Below, piece after piece: positions 27,628 to 36,590 of a DNA stretch of 64,000 nucleotides; position 1 is the first letter of the stretch; every line of letters begins with the position of its first letter. The notes under the pieces were generated by a model. It saw only the letters and a list, made by a program, of their open reading frames with translations. It did no database searches and was not told the origin of the DNA. The translations under genes and the position numbers were made by a program. Source of the stretch: Actinopolymorpha pittospori (GTDB taxonomy: Bacteria > Actinomycetota > Actinomycetes > Propionibacteriales > Actinopolymorphaceae); the NCBI RefSeq assembly GCF_014873875.1, contig NZ_JADBEM010000001.1:10498591-10562590 (forward strand), given 5' to 3'.

Positions 27628-27676
27628 GGCCGGCGGTTCGGTCGCCCGTGTCCGGGAGATCATCGAACCGCCGGCC
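27628..27676 (-). terminator. hairpin terminator of the GH-A gene
   Basis: Perfect 13-base inverted repeat, GGCCGGCGGTTCG with its complement, around a 23-base loop, 14 bases past the stop of the gene at 27690. Confidence 0.7.
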
Positions 27677-27689
27677 CGGGAAGCGTCGC

Positions 27690-30428
27690 TCAGTCGACGA
27701 CCGGGGTGGCGCCGAAGTCGTAGAGCTCCTGCAGTGAGTGGGTGATGTCCACGACCGGCTCACCCTCCTGGATGTCGCCCCGGCGGTAGGCGAGGGCGTA
27801 GGCCGGGAACTGGCCGAAGATGCTCGGCACCATCGTGGTGAACTTGCCTGGGCTGCCCTGCCAGCCGATCCGGTCCAGGGCGAAGAACTCGATGCCGCCC
27901 ATGCCCTGCAGCGCGCCGTAGGCGGCCCACAACGGGACGGACTCGGCCTTGAAGCGGTTCGGGTTCGGCCACCCGGTCTCGGAGACGGTCTGTGGATGCC
28001 CGGCGATGCGGTGGAACTTCACCACCGTGGCGTCGGGGTCCCTGAGGGTGGAGCGGCTCTCGAAGGTCTGGCCGATGTCGATCATGTAGTCGGCGCCGAA
28101 CCCCTCGTGCCGGCCGGTGAAGTACGCGTCGTGGCGGTCCACGACGTCGCCGGCGGTGTAGGTGTAGCGCTCGAGCGCGTCCATCGTGGAGGGCTGCGCG
28201 GTGATCCAGTTGCTCGGGGTGACGAGGCTGCGGACTCCGAGTTCCTCGCGGTAGTAGCGGGCGGTGTCGGCGTAGAAGCCGCGCTGCTGCTGGGTGAGGA
28301 ACTCCCGCTGGTCGCGCATCCGGTGCTTCATCGGGCTGTCGGTCGGGTGGGCGTCGGAGGTCATCATCCACGCCTCCTGCACCACCATCCGGCCCTCGGC
28401 GGGCACGTCGCCGTCGACTCCGCTGCCGGCGCCCCAGGCGGACAGGGCCGCGGCCGGCGAGCCGTAGCACCTGGCCAGGAAGGCGCCGAACGCCGCGTCG
28501 AGCACGCGCAGGTGGACCTCCGGGATGTTGGTGCGGGTGAAGGTCCAGAAGAAGAAGCTGTCCTCGTTCTGGATCTCCACCATGGCCACCGCCGGGTCCG
28601 CGGCCAGCGCCAGACCTGTGTGGGGGTTGGGCGTGGTGAGCAGGGCCCGCGCCCAGGACCGGTGCACGGCCTGGAAGTCCGGGTCGAACATCACCAGGGC
28701 GAACGGTGTCCTGTTGGCGATGTCGTCGTAGCCGGGGAAGCCGGTGGCCGAGCCGAGCTGGACCCACAGCGGGAAGTAGTAGCTGAGGTTGACGTAGATG
28801 CCGGCCCGCTTCATCGCGGCGACGAAGGCGTGCAGTTGGTCCAGGTAGTGGGCGTCCACGCTGAGGTCGGAGGCGCCGTCGGCGAAGATCTGCCCGTGGA
28901 TGCGGACCAGGTTGACGCCCCGCTTGGCGAGGAACCGCGCGAGGTAGTCGACCGAACCGGGGTCCTGCCGGACGATCTCGGGTCCGGCGTTCACGGCCCA
29001 GAACCGCACCGGCCTGCGGTCGCCCAGGACGAAGCCGCCACGCCGCGCGGTGACGAAACCGTTCCGGCCCGCGACGTCCTCGTTGAGGTGGGACAGGTCG
29101 ATCGGTGAGGAGGCGAACGCGTCGGCGCCGACCTCGAACGGTGCGAACCCCTCTGCCGCCTCACCGCCGTACTCGCCTGGTTTGAACTTCCCGCGGGGGA
29201 CGAACTGGCCCGGCGTGAGCAGGAACGCGTCGAAGCAGGCGGTCAGCGCCTCACCGGGGCCGGCGAGCAGCCGGAGTTCGAAGGACCGGCGGCCGGCGGC
29301 GAGCCGGACGGTACCGGCGTGGAACCAGTTCGCGTTGAGGAACCGCCGGATGTAGGTGTTGTCGGCCAGACCGAAGGAGTCGTCGAGGACATGCCACTCC
29401 CCCTCGTCGAAGCGCCACCGGAACGGCCCGTGGTGCCAGAACTTGCGGATCCACAGGTGGTACTCCCCCTCCTCCGCCACGTCGACGTCGTACCGCGCGA
29501 AGGCCTCCGGATCGTCGGCGCCACGGGTGCCCTCGTTGCTGAGCCACTCCCCTCCGGAGAGCAGGTGACGCTCCTGCTCGGTGGGCGAGAACTCCGTGTG
29601 CGAAGGGAAGTTCGTCTCGGCCGGGGCCTCACCCTCCCACCAGACGAAGGGGATGTCCTCGCCGTCGGGGCCGTCGTCGCGCAGCGGCGACCGCGAGATC
29701 ACCGTGTAGAGAGTGTCGGCCGGCAGGCTGATCCGCCCGCCGCCCTGGACGTGCTCGATCGGCAAGGAACGGTTGACGTACCCGTTTCCGTCGAGGGCGT
29801 AGGCGTGGGCGCCGGGAAGGTGGGCGAACTCGAGGCTCGCCTCGATCCTGCGGATGCCGACGGGGTGGTCGCCGACGCCGGTGATGGTGTCACCCTCGAC
29901 CTGCCAGCCGAGGGGCTGCTCCTCCGTCACGGCCTGCACCAGGACCCGTGCGGACCGGCCGATCGGCTGGCCGTCGAGGGCGGTCACCACGATCGAGGCG
30001 TACTCGTTGGCGCAGTCGATCACCACGTCGGACAGCTCACGTCGCCCGGCGGCGCCGAGAAAACCGAACGCACCCTGTGTGCACGGAGTGTCCACGCTCA
30101 CCACGCCATCGCCGTAGGACCAGGTGAGCTGGCCGGAGGCGCTGCGAATCGTCTTCGCATCCCTGTCGATCAGGGCGGAGAGGTCCTTCGCCCGCACCGC
30201 GGCGGTGTCGGCGGTGAACGTGTTGCGAACGGGCCCGACGAGGAAGCTCCAGGGGTCGACGTCCACCGCGGCCGTGGCGGCCTGGGCCGCGCGTTCGGTG
30301 CTCAGCCAGGGAACCGACAGCGCCGATCCTCCGGCCACCCCGAGGACGAACGCGCGTTGGACGAACGCCCGGCGGGACAGGTCGTTCCTGGGTTCTTCGA
30401 CTGGCTCCTGCGGGTGGAGCGGGCGCAT
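27690..30428 (-). CDS. secreted clan GH-A glycoside hydrolase, multidomain
   Basis: 912 residues with a GGAGA ribosome site. The N-terminus has a Tat motif, SRRAFVQRAFVLGVAG. It is followed by a beta-rich region, a carbohydrate-binding-like module (about residues 290-400, FARYDVDVAEEGEYHLWIRK) and a TIM barrel. The barrel has a probable acid/base Glu in MVEIQNEDSFFFW and a probable nucleophile Glu in TVSETGWPNPN, a GH-A arrangement. It is related to GH5/GH42-like secreted enzymes, but I cannot name the family. It is divergent from a sugar-binding lipoprotein gene, so the two may serve one substrate. Confidence 0.75.
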   Translation of the reverse strand: MRPLHPQEPVEEPRNDLSRRAFVQRAFVLGVAGGSALSVPWLSTERAAQAATAAVDVDPWSFLVGPVRNTFTADTAAVRAKDLSALIDRDAKTIRSASGQLTWSYGDGVVSVDTPCTQGAFGFLGAAGRRELSDVVIDCANEYASIVVTALDGQPIGRSARVLVQAVTEEQPLGWQVEGDTITGVGDHPVGIRRIEASLEFAHLPGAHAYALDGNGYVNRSLPIEHVQGGGRISLPADTLYTVISRSPLRDDGPDGEDIPFVWWEGEAPAETNFPSHTEFSPTEQERHLLSGGEWLSNEGTRGADDPEAFARYDVDVAEEGEYHLWIRKFWHHGPFRWRFDEGEWHVLDDSFGLADNTYIRRFLNANWFHAGTVRLAAGRRSFELRLLAGPGEALTACFDAFLLTPGQFVPRGKFKPGEYGGEAAEGFAPFEVGADAFASSPIDLSHLNEDVAGRNGFVTARRGGFVLGDRRPVRFWAVNAGPEIVRQDPGSVDYLARFLAKRGVNLVRIHGQIFADGASDLSVDAHYLDQLHAFVAAMKRAGIYVNLSYYFPLWVQLGSATGFPGYDDIANRTPFALVMFDPDFQAVHRSWARALLTTPNPHTGLALAADPAVAMVEIQNEDSFFFWTFTRTNIPEVHLRVLDAAFGAFLARCYGSPAAALSAWGAGSGVDGDVPAEGRMVVQEAWMMTSDAHPTDSPMKHRMRDQREFLTQQQRGFYADTARYYREELGVRSLVTPSNWITAQPSTMDALERYTYTAGDVVDRHDAYFTGRHEGFGADYMIDIGQTFESRSTLRDPDATVVKFHRIAGHPQTVSETGWPNPNRFKAESVPLWAAYGALQGMGGIEFFALDRIGWQGSPGKFTTMVPSIFGQFPAYALAYRRGDIQEGEPVVDITHSLQELYDFGATPVVD

Positions 30429-30840
30429 CTTCGTGTCTCCTTCGGGTCGGTCACCTTCTGGTCGGTCAACTCGCGGCAGGACACGTCGGTGATGACAGGT
30501 CTTACTGGCCGACCCAGGGCGGCTCGGCGCCGGAATCGCTCATCGCAAGGTCGCCTTGACAGTTGTGCGTCGGCTGGTGGCAGCACGGTCCGCGCGCCGG
30601 TGGCCACTGGCCGGTGAGCGCGATCGGCTGGAACCGTGAGCGTACGCCGCGATCTGTGACGGACCAGGGATTCGGCCGTGGCCGATATCGGGCGGCAGCT
30701 TCTCCTGCATTCCCTCGCTACCTAGCCTGACGACGAACCTGAGGACCCACGACAGCTGACGACAGCTGATCGACCCTGAGCCGACCTCGCCGTTCCGACG
30801 GGACGCCGAGCGCGGGTGCAGCCGGAAAGGAGCGCCAGCC
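30429..30840. promoter_or_regulatory. divergent promoter region
   Basis: 412 bases between a secreted glycosidase (minus) and a binding-protein gene (plus). It has no supported gene. A tandem copy of CGACAGCTGA lies at 30750-30769, each containing the palindrome CAGCTG; it could be a regulator site for the binding-protein gene. Confidence 0.5.
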
Positions 30841-32559
30841 ATGGCGGAAGCCACAACGACGGACTCCAGGAGGCAGGCCTGGCGGGGAACACTGACCCGC
30901 CGGAGCGCGCTTCGCGCGTTCGCCGCCGGTGGCGTGTGGCTCGCGGGTGGCGCAGTGCTGTCTGGATGTCAGCGGGAGACCAGTGGTGGCTCCTCCTCCG
31001 AGGTCACCCTCAAGATCGGTGGCGCGACCGGCGCGGAGCCCTATCCGGTGATGCCGAGCGCGGCGATCCAGAAGAAGGACGCGAACGCCAAGGGGTACGC
31101 CGAGGCGCTGACCAGCTGGCTGGACGACAACCCCGGCGTCAAGCTCACCCACATCAAGGCGGACGTGCAGAACACCGATGCGCTCGTCGCCTCGATCGGT
31201 GGCGGGACGGCACCCGACCTGTTCATCGGCAACGTGCTCGGCAGCTGGGGTACCGGTCCGATCCGGGACGCGTTCGTCCAGGGTCTCGCGGCCGACGTCA
31301 CCGATCTGGCGAGCAAGTACGGCTTCGCCAAGAAGCTCAACCCGGTGGTCAAGCCGGCGTGGGACTTCTGGGCGGTCGACGGCAAGCGCTTCGGCCTCCC
31401 GTATGAGTACTCCGGCGCCGGCCAGGGGCTCTACTACCGGCGGGACTTCCTCGAGGCCGCCGGCATCGAGGACATCCCCTTCGACCACACGTGGACGTGG
31501 TCGCGGGTGCGGGAGATCGCCAAGGCGACGACGGCCGGTGACCGCAAGGGCATCGCCCTGGTCAACTGGAACTTCTGGGCGCCGTTGTCGGCCAACGGGC
31601 ACGGCCTGCTCACCCAACTGCCCGCACCGGACCAGAAGTGGCACTGGAAGGCGGACTACGCGACGTACCGAGACACGTGGGTGAAGGCCGTCGAGCTCTT
31701 CCGCGGCATGCTCTACACCGACCAGTCGGTACGCACCGACATCACGTTCACCGACCAGCAGGCCAGCGACGCCTTCGGCCGGGCCCAGGTCGGCATGTGG
31801 ATGGGCAACCCGGCCGCGCTCACCCACAGCCCGAACGACCCGTCGATGTCGAAGTTCGTCTCGCTGAACAAGAAGCCCTACGAGGAGGTCGTCAGCTGGA
31901 TCCCGGTGCCCTACGGCGACCAGGGCTACTTCGACGGCACCGCCCGCTACAGCGCGGCGATGATCTCCTTCCGGCCCGACGCCGACGACGCCGTGCTCGA
32001 CAAGGCGGTCAGCCTGCACGCGTACATGATGGGGCCGGGCCTCACCACGCAGATGAAGGTCATCAACGATCAGACCAAGGACCTGCGCAACGTGTACGGC
32101 GGCTACGTCGGCGGCTCGATGATCCCGACCAACACGATGATCCCGATCTTCGCCGAGAGCCTGACCGACCTGCCCGGAAGCGCGGAGGAGGCGTGGGGCA
32201 AGTCGATCGTGGACGCCTACTCGGCCGGGACGAAGCTCGCCCCGACCCCGCCCAGGGAGCTGTTCTTCCCCGCCGAGCAGAACCCCGGGCCTTCCGGTAC
32301 GGCATCCGACGACGCCATCAACCGCTTCGCCTTCGAACGCAGCGGTGTCGACGTGGCCGCGGACTTCGCGAAGCTGGAACGCACGCTGAACAAGACGTAT
32401 GGGAGTTTCAGTTCGAGCATCGAGGCGGACACGTTCTCGGCGGCGGCCAAGAAGTACTACGGCGAACTCGACAAGCTGTTCCGCGAGGAGGCGACGGAGT
32501 TCCACACCGAGGTCTACGGACCGTGGTATTCCGACAAGGTTCTCCCGGCACTGAACTGA
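30841..32559 (+). CDS. ABC sugar-binding lipoprotein, family 1 (orphan)
   Basis: 572 residues with a GGAAAGGAGC ribosome site. The signal has TRRSALRAFAAGGVWLAGG and a lipobox ending LSGC. The mature part fits family-1 extracellular solute-binding proteins for oligosaccharides (SIGGGTAPDLFIGN, EYSGAGQGLYYRRDFLEAAG). It is longer than usual (about 430). No permease or ATPase is adjacent; the next gene is convergent. It may use permeases encoded elsewhere, or be left over from a longer operon. Confidence 0.85.
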   Translation: MAEATTTDSRRQAWRGTLTRRSALRAFAAGGVWLAGGAVLSGCQRETSGGSSSEVTLKIGGATGAEPYPVMPSAAIQKKDANAKGYAEALTSWLDDNPGVKLTHIKADVQNTDALVASIGGGTAPDLFIGNVLGSWGTGPIRDAFVQGLAADVTDLASKYGFAKKLNPVVKPAWDFWAVDGKRFGLPYEYSGAGQGLYYRRDFLEAAGIEDIPFDHTWTWSRVREIAKATTAGDRKGIALVNWNFWAPLSANGHGLLTQLPAPDQKWHWKADYATYRDTWVKAVELFRGMLYTDQSVRTDITFTDQQASDAFGRAQVGMWMGNPAALTHSPNDPSMSKFVSLNKKPYEEVVSWIPVPYGDQGYFDGTARYSAAMISFRPDADDAVLDKAVSLHAYMMGPGLTTQMKVINDQTKDLRNVYGGYVGGSMIPTNTMIPIFAESLTDLPGSAEEAWGKSIVDAYSAGTKLAPTPPRELFFPAEQNPGPSGTASDDAINRFAFERSGVDVAADFAKLERTLNKTYGSFSSSIEADTFSAAAKKYYGELDKLFREEATEFHTEVYGPWYSDKVLPALN

Positions 32560-32579
32560 CGACTACGAGCGACGACGCC

Positions 32580-33668
32580 TCACCTGGACCTGTGCAGTGC
32601 GGTGCGCGCTGTCCTTCCGCGCTGCCGACGGATGCCAACGACCGTGACCGTGAGGATCCCGGCGACGGCGAGCGCCCCGGCGAGAGTCAGGGCCAGCGGG
32701 AGGGGTTCACCAAGAGTCGCGGGTAGGCCAAACGCTCCACGTTCCTCAGGAAAAGTGAGTGTGCCGGCGGCCGTACGGGTGATCTTCCCGCTCTTCAGGA
32801 TGAGCTGGAACTTCCACTCGCGGTCGGGCAGGTCCTTCTCCGTCACCGCGACGGCGACCTTTCCGCGCTGGTTGGGCGCCAGGGTCAGAGTGCCGATGGT
32901 GCGGTAGGGGCCGACGCTGAGGGAGCCGTTGTTGTCCTTGAGGCTCAGCTGGCCGGTGATGTCGAGCGCGCGTTTGCCGTTGTTGTGGGCATCGGCCACG
33001 ACCTGTGGAACGCCGTCCTCGGTTCGCTGCGGAATGACCTGGCCGATCTTGAAGTCCGACGGCGGTTCGCCGCCTGGTCCGACGTCGAGGTACGTCCGGA
33101 TGCCGACCCGGTGCACCTGTGCGACGTTGCCGTTCGGGCCCGGCTTGGCCGAAGACACCTCCGCCCAGATCACGGCGTACCGCTCCCCCTCACTCGCCTT
33201 CTTGGGGACGGCGATCCGGGTCGTCACGGTCGCCCGGCCCTGTGGCTTCAAGTCGAGCTTGGTGTGGTCGAGGCTGATCCAGGTGGTCAGCTCGTTCGGA
33301 GTACGGCCCGGTGCGAAGACGAACTTACCGTCCTTGAGTTCGGCGGCCGCAGCGTAAACCTGCGCGCGGAGCTTGTTGCTCGAGGTGCTGACCACCTGAA
33401 AGCGCCGAGTGAACGCGGTGCCCGGGTTGACGTGATCGACGATGTAGATCCGCGCGCGCGGATCGTCGGCTCGGCTCATCGGAGCTTCGAGCAACCTCAC
33501 GCCAAGGTCGCCGTCGACCTTCGAGTGGGGCGGGCGACCCTGGTCAGGGTCGCCCGCATCACCGTCGGCCGCGGCTGGGACGGCGGCCGCTGCCTGAAGG
33601 AGGACGACAAACAGCACTGCGAGTCCGCCCAGTCGGCCGACCACTCCGGCCGCTGGTCTTCTAGGCAA
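32580..33668 (-). CDS. DUF916-like surface protein with C-terminal membrane anchor
   Basis: About 362 residues if started at TTG 33668; GTG 33644 is another option, and the longer open frame is just overlap with the upstream gene. It has a signal-like helix (LGGLAVLFVVLLQAAAAV). A DUF916-like beta domain (ARIYIVDHVNPGTAFTRRFQ, later SEGERYAVIWAEV) is followed by a second beta domain, a membrane helix (LTLAGALAVAGILTVTVVGI) and an Arg-rich tail. This architecture matches the cell-wall proteins that partner WxL proteins. It overlaps the upstream secreted-protein gene, so the two are co-translated. Confidence 0.75.
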   Translation of the reverse strand: MPRRPAAGVVGRLGGLAVLFVVLLQAAAAVPAAADGDAGDPDQGRPPHSKVDGDLGVRLLEAPMSRADDPRARIYIVDHVNPGTAFTRRFQVVSTSSNKLRAQVYAAAAELKDGKFVFAPGRTPNELTTWISLDHTKLDLKPQGRATVTTRIAVPKKASEGERYAVIWAEVSSAKPGPNGNVAQVHRVGIRTYLDVGPGGEPPSDFKIGQVIPQRTEDGVPQVVADAHNNGKRALDITGQLSLKDNNGSLSVGPYRTIGTLTLAPNQRGKVAVAVTEKDLPDREWKFQLILKSGKITRTAAGTLTFPEERGAFGLPATLGEPLPLALTLAGALAVAGILTVTVVGIRRQRGRTARTALHRSR

Positions 33669-34236
33669 CGGAGTGGTTGACCGTGCCGGTGTAGATGCCG
33701 GCCACAGCAGTGGCTGGAACGTTGACCACGAGGGTCGGGTTCCAGGTCGCCGAGTTGGGGCCGTCCCCATCGGTCTTGCTGAACGCGGTCTGCTCCGTGT
33801 CGATCGCCACCGCATCACCGGCGAGGGGCTGACCGGCCACGAACGTTCCGTCGCCTGTCTCCGCGGTGGAGTCGCCGGACCAGTAGTCCACGGCGGTGTT
33901 CGGGACGGTCTCGGCCGGCGTGCCAGCGCCGGTGGTCCATCCACCCGTAGCCGCGATCACGGTGGCCTCCCACGTCGCGTCCAGCGTTGCGCGGCCGTCG
34001 TCGACCGTCACCGGTCCGAGCGGCCCGGTGATCACTGTGCCGGCGGCACCGGACCCGAGGTCAACAGTGTCGGGCACCGTGATCTCCAACTCGCCCGCGG
34101 TGATGGTGAAGGTCACCGTGGTCGGACAGGTCGTGGCCTCGGCGCAGGTGGCTGCCTGGGCGGGTGCGGCGAACACCGCGGTTGCAGCCACCAGGGCTGC
34201 GGCACCCACCAAAGGCATGAGAATACGTTTCGACAC
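33661..34236 (-). CDS. secreted WxL-like beta protein
   Basis: 191 residues from GTG 34236 with a GGGGGGAAC ribosome site. The signal peptide is MSKRILMPLVGAAALVAATA, cleaved near AQA. The mature protein starts with a Cys pair and is all-beta, ending WNPTLVVNVPATAVAGIYTG, a pattern like the C-terminal WxL domain of Firmicute surface proteins. With the downstream DUF916-like protein it probably forms a surface-displayed complex that binds peptidoglycan or another polymer (inference). Confidence 0.75.
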   Translation of the reverse strand: MSKRILMPLVGAAALVAATAVFAAPAQAATCAEATTCPTTVTFTITAGELEITVPDTVDLGSGAAGTVITGPLGPVTVDDGRATLDATWEATVIAATGGWTTGAGTPAETVPNTAVDYWSGDSTAETGDGTFVAGQPLAGDAVAIDTEQTAFSKTDGDGPNSATWNPTLVVNVPATAVAGIYTGTVNHSVA

Positions 34237-34620
34237 TACTGTTCCCCCCGTCGCAATTCCGGTCCTGGTAGGACCGGCGGCTTTCGGTCCGAATCCTGCA
34301 CTCAACACACTTGGGGCAAACGCCGGTTATGCAGAATGTGGACACGCTCATTGCCTTGGGAAACTGACCGGCTTGCCGCCGTCGTCTCAGGGCGGGTCCA
34401 GTCCTCGCACTCGGCCGGAATACCCAGCAATTCGACGTCCTGCGGACTGTGAGGCCGGAGTGCGGTCTACGCCCTCCGTTGCCGCGAACGGCGAGCTGTC
34501 CGGTCCCGGCCAGGCCTTGCGTGTAACGAAAATCGGTCCACCTCGTTGACCCCGCTGGGAGCCGGGCCCGGCGAGCGGCGCGGCCCCGACGCATGAGTTC
34601 AGGAAGGGCCGCTGACCCAG
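34237..34620. other. intergenic region upstream of the surface-protein pair
   Basis: 384 bases. No gene is supported. The part around 34290-34350 is less GC-rich than its surroundings and probably holds the minus-strand promoter for the WxL-like gene. Confidence 0.4.
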
Positions 34621-35601
34621 ATGCTGCGCCTCGTTCGGGGCCTGGTCGCCGCCTGGCTGGCGCTGCTGGCGGTCGTCCAACTCGCCGTCCTCGGGCTCGT
34701 ATGGTGGATCTTCATTCGAACCCCGCACGGCCAGGTGCTCGACGCGAGTGTGCTGCGCGCGACCCGGATCGGGCGTGCGCAGGTCGAGGGCATGGTCGAC
34801 GCGTTGCTCAACGCGGTGTCGGTCGCCTCCCTGCTCGTGGCGACGGTCGTGATCGGCTTCGTCGCGCTCGCCCGCCGCCGGTACCGCCTCGCCATCGTCG
34901 CGACGCTGCTCATCGCGTGCGCCAATCTGAGCAGCCAGATCCTGAAGCGGTACGCGATCGACCGGCCCGACCTGGGCATCGCGGGGACCGACATCGGTGC
35001 GCCCAACAGCATGCCGAGCGGTCACATGACGGTGGCCACGTCGATCGTCGTGGCCGCCGTCCTCGTCCTGCCGCCACAGCTGACCAGCCTGACCGCGGTG
35101 CTCGGCGCCGGCTACGCGGCGGCCACCGGAATCGCCACCCTGTCAGCGGGCTGGCACCGGCCCAGCGACGCGCTGGCGGCACTGCTCGTCGTCGGCACGT
35201 GGGCGTCGGGGGCCGGCACCATCCTGCTGCTCGGCCAGAAACGTGAGCCGGTCACCGAGCCCGCCGCCACTCACCACCGGACCGTCGCCATCCTGGCGCT
35301 GGCCGGGGCCAGCCTGCTCGTCGTGGCGGTCCTGGCGATCGGGCTCACCGATCATGGTGAACTCACCGCGCCGGTCGATCTCGGCCCGGGCCGCCTGGTC
35401 GGCGCCTACGTCGGTGGTGCCGCCGGCGTCGCGGGTGGCACCGGGCTCATGATGGCCGTGGTGTTGTCGACGGTGCATCGGGTGGTTCCCACCCTGCACC
35501 GGCCGACTCTGATCGACACGATCGTCGACACCCTGCCCCTGCCGAACCATCCCTCCGGGGACGACGCGTCAGGCTCGACGGACGAGACCAGGACGGCCTG
35601 A
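34621..35601 (+). CDS. PAP2-family membrane phosphatase
   Basis: 326 residues with about eight predicted membrane helices. The three phosphatase motifs are present: KRYAIDRPD, NSMPSGHMT and SAGWHRPSD, with the catalytic His residues in the second and third. The family removes phosphate from lipid phosphates such as undecaprenyl pyrophosphate or phosphatidic acid at the membrane. The C-terminal extension with further helices is unassigned. Confidence 0.88.
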   Translation: MLRLVRGLVAAWLALLAVVQLAVLGLVWWIFIRTPHGQVLDASVLRATRIGRAQVEGMVDALLNAVSVASLLVATVVIGFVALARRRYRLAIVATLLIACANLSSQILKRYAIDRPDLGIAGTDIGAPNSMPSGHMTVATSIVVAAVLVLPPQLTSLTAVLGAGYAAATGIATLSAGWHRPSDALAALLVVGTWASGAGTILLLGQKREPVTEPAATHHRTVAILALAGASLLVVAVLAIGLTDHGELTAPVDLGPGRLVGAYVGGAAGVAGGTGLMMAVVLSTVHRVVPTLHRPTLIDTIVDTLPLPNHPSGDDASGSTDETRTA

Positions 35602-35711
35602 GGACATGGTCGGTGCAGGCAGGGCGAGGACAGTGACGACACTTCTTGTTTCTCACCGCGCGGGAGATTCGCTGATCCCGGGTGACGGCTGCGAGCGGCG
35701 GAGGCGCCAGC

Positions 35712-35903
35712 ATGTGGAATGACCTGGACGCGATCCTGAGTCTGACGGTGGGGTTCATCGCCGCGATCGCGTTGGTGGTTGTCGTCCTCAGCGTCATCGA
35801 GGACGACCTCGTCGCCGATGCCAGGCGCGAGCCTGTCACGGACACACCGGGAACCGATGCCAAGGAACTCGCGGTTGAGCGCGTGGCCCTGGACGACCAG
35901 TAA
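35712..35903 (+). CDS. small single-pass membrane protein
   Basis: 63 residues from ATG 35712, chosen because of a GGCGGAGG ribosome site; GTG 35682 is in frame but less well placed. It has one membrane helix (LSLTVGFIAAIALVVVVLSV) and an acidic soluble tail. No family is recognised. Confidence 0.55.
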   Translation: MWNDLDAILSLTVGFIAAIALVVVVLSVIEDDLVADARREPVTDTPGTDAKELAVERVALDDQ

Positions 35904-35952
35904 GACTCCTCGACGGTGACGGTGCCGGTGCGGTTACCTCACGCTCCGGCGG

Positions 35953-36195
35953 TCAGCCCCGGCTCCGGCGACCGGCCGCTGGGACGAGGTCCCCGGAGCG
36001 CGCCTGCCGACCTACCTGGTCATGCTTCTGCGCCATGGCGAGCACCTGGGTGCGCGCCTTCCCCTCCGCGACTCCGCGCGCGTAGGCCGCCCGCGCCTCC
36101 GCGGATTGGTCCCAGGTGTCGTGCCCCTCGAATTCAGCGGGTCCCCGCCCGAGACGCTCGTTCATGAGCTGGTCGTACAACGGCGTGTCGCTCAT
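35953..36195 (-). CDS. small hydrophilic protein
   Basis: 80 residues from ATG 36195 (GGGAG ribosome site). The sequence MSDTPLYDQLMNERLGRGP followed by a charged helix resembles small conserved hypothetical proteins of actinobacteria. Codon use is coding-like. No function known. Confidence 0.6.
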   Translation of the reverse strand: MSDTPLYDQLMNERLGRGPAEFEGHDTWDQSAEARAAYARGVAEGKARTQVLAMAQKHDQVGRQARSGDLVPAAGRRSRG

Positions 36196-36448
36196 CAGTT
36201 GACTGCTCCCATATCCGCATGACCGCACCGGCAGATGGATCACCGGCCTGGGGGAGATTACCGGCTTCGAGAGATCTGCGCATGTCGCGGCTGCCGGCGG
36301 ATCTTGTTCTTCCAGCGTGTGCCGCGATTTGGCACGTTGAGTAATGAAGAAGACTCGGAGTGCTCCGCGCCATTGCGTGCTCGTTGTGAACGACCATATC
36401 CGGCGGTATTCGCGACGGGTTCGGAGGACCGCCCTTGTGAGGGCCTTT

Positions 36449-36485
36449 CCGGTCAGACCGAATGTCTGACCGGATGTCAGACCGG
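36449..36485. repeat. palindromic repeat cluster
   Basis: CCGGTCAGAC (36449-36458), five bases, then the perfect complement GTCTGACCGG (36464-36473), then GTCAGACCGG (36476-36485), a third partial copy. It lies in the 395-base gene-free interval 36196-36590. It looks like a multi-site operator, perhaps for the small gene ending at 35953. Confidence 0.6.
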
Positions 36486-36509
36486 ATAAGGACATCGTTC
36501 ATGTCCGGA

Positions 36510-36552
36510 CCGATCGTGCCTCCCGGTCCGAAGGGCTGGGAGGCACGATCGG
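36510..36552. terminator. hairpin terminator
   Basis: Perfect 15-base stem (CCGATCGTGCCTCCC with its complement) around a 13-base loop, 38 bases beyond the stop of the minus-strand phosphoesterase gene. Confidence 0.8.
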
Positions 36553-36590
36553 TGTACTGGTGTGGACCGCCGCGCCGTACGCGCCCGGGG

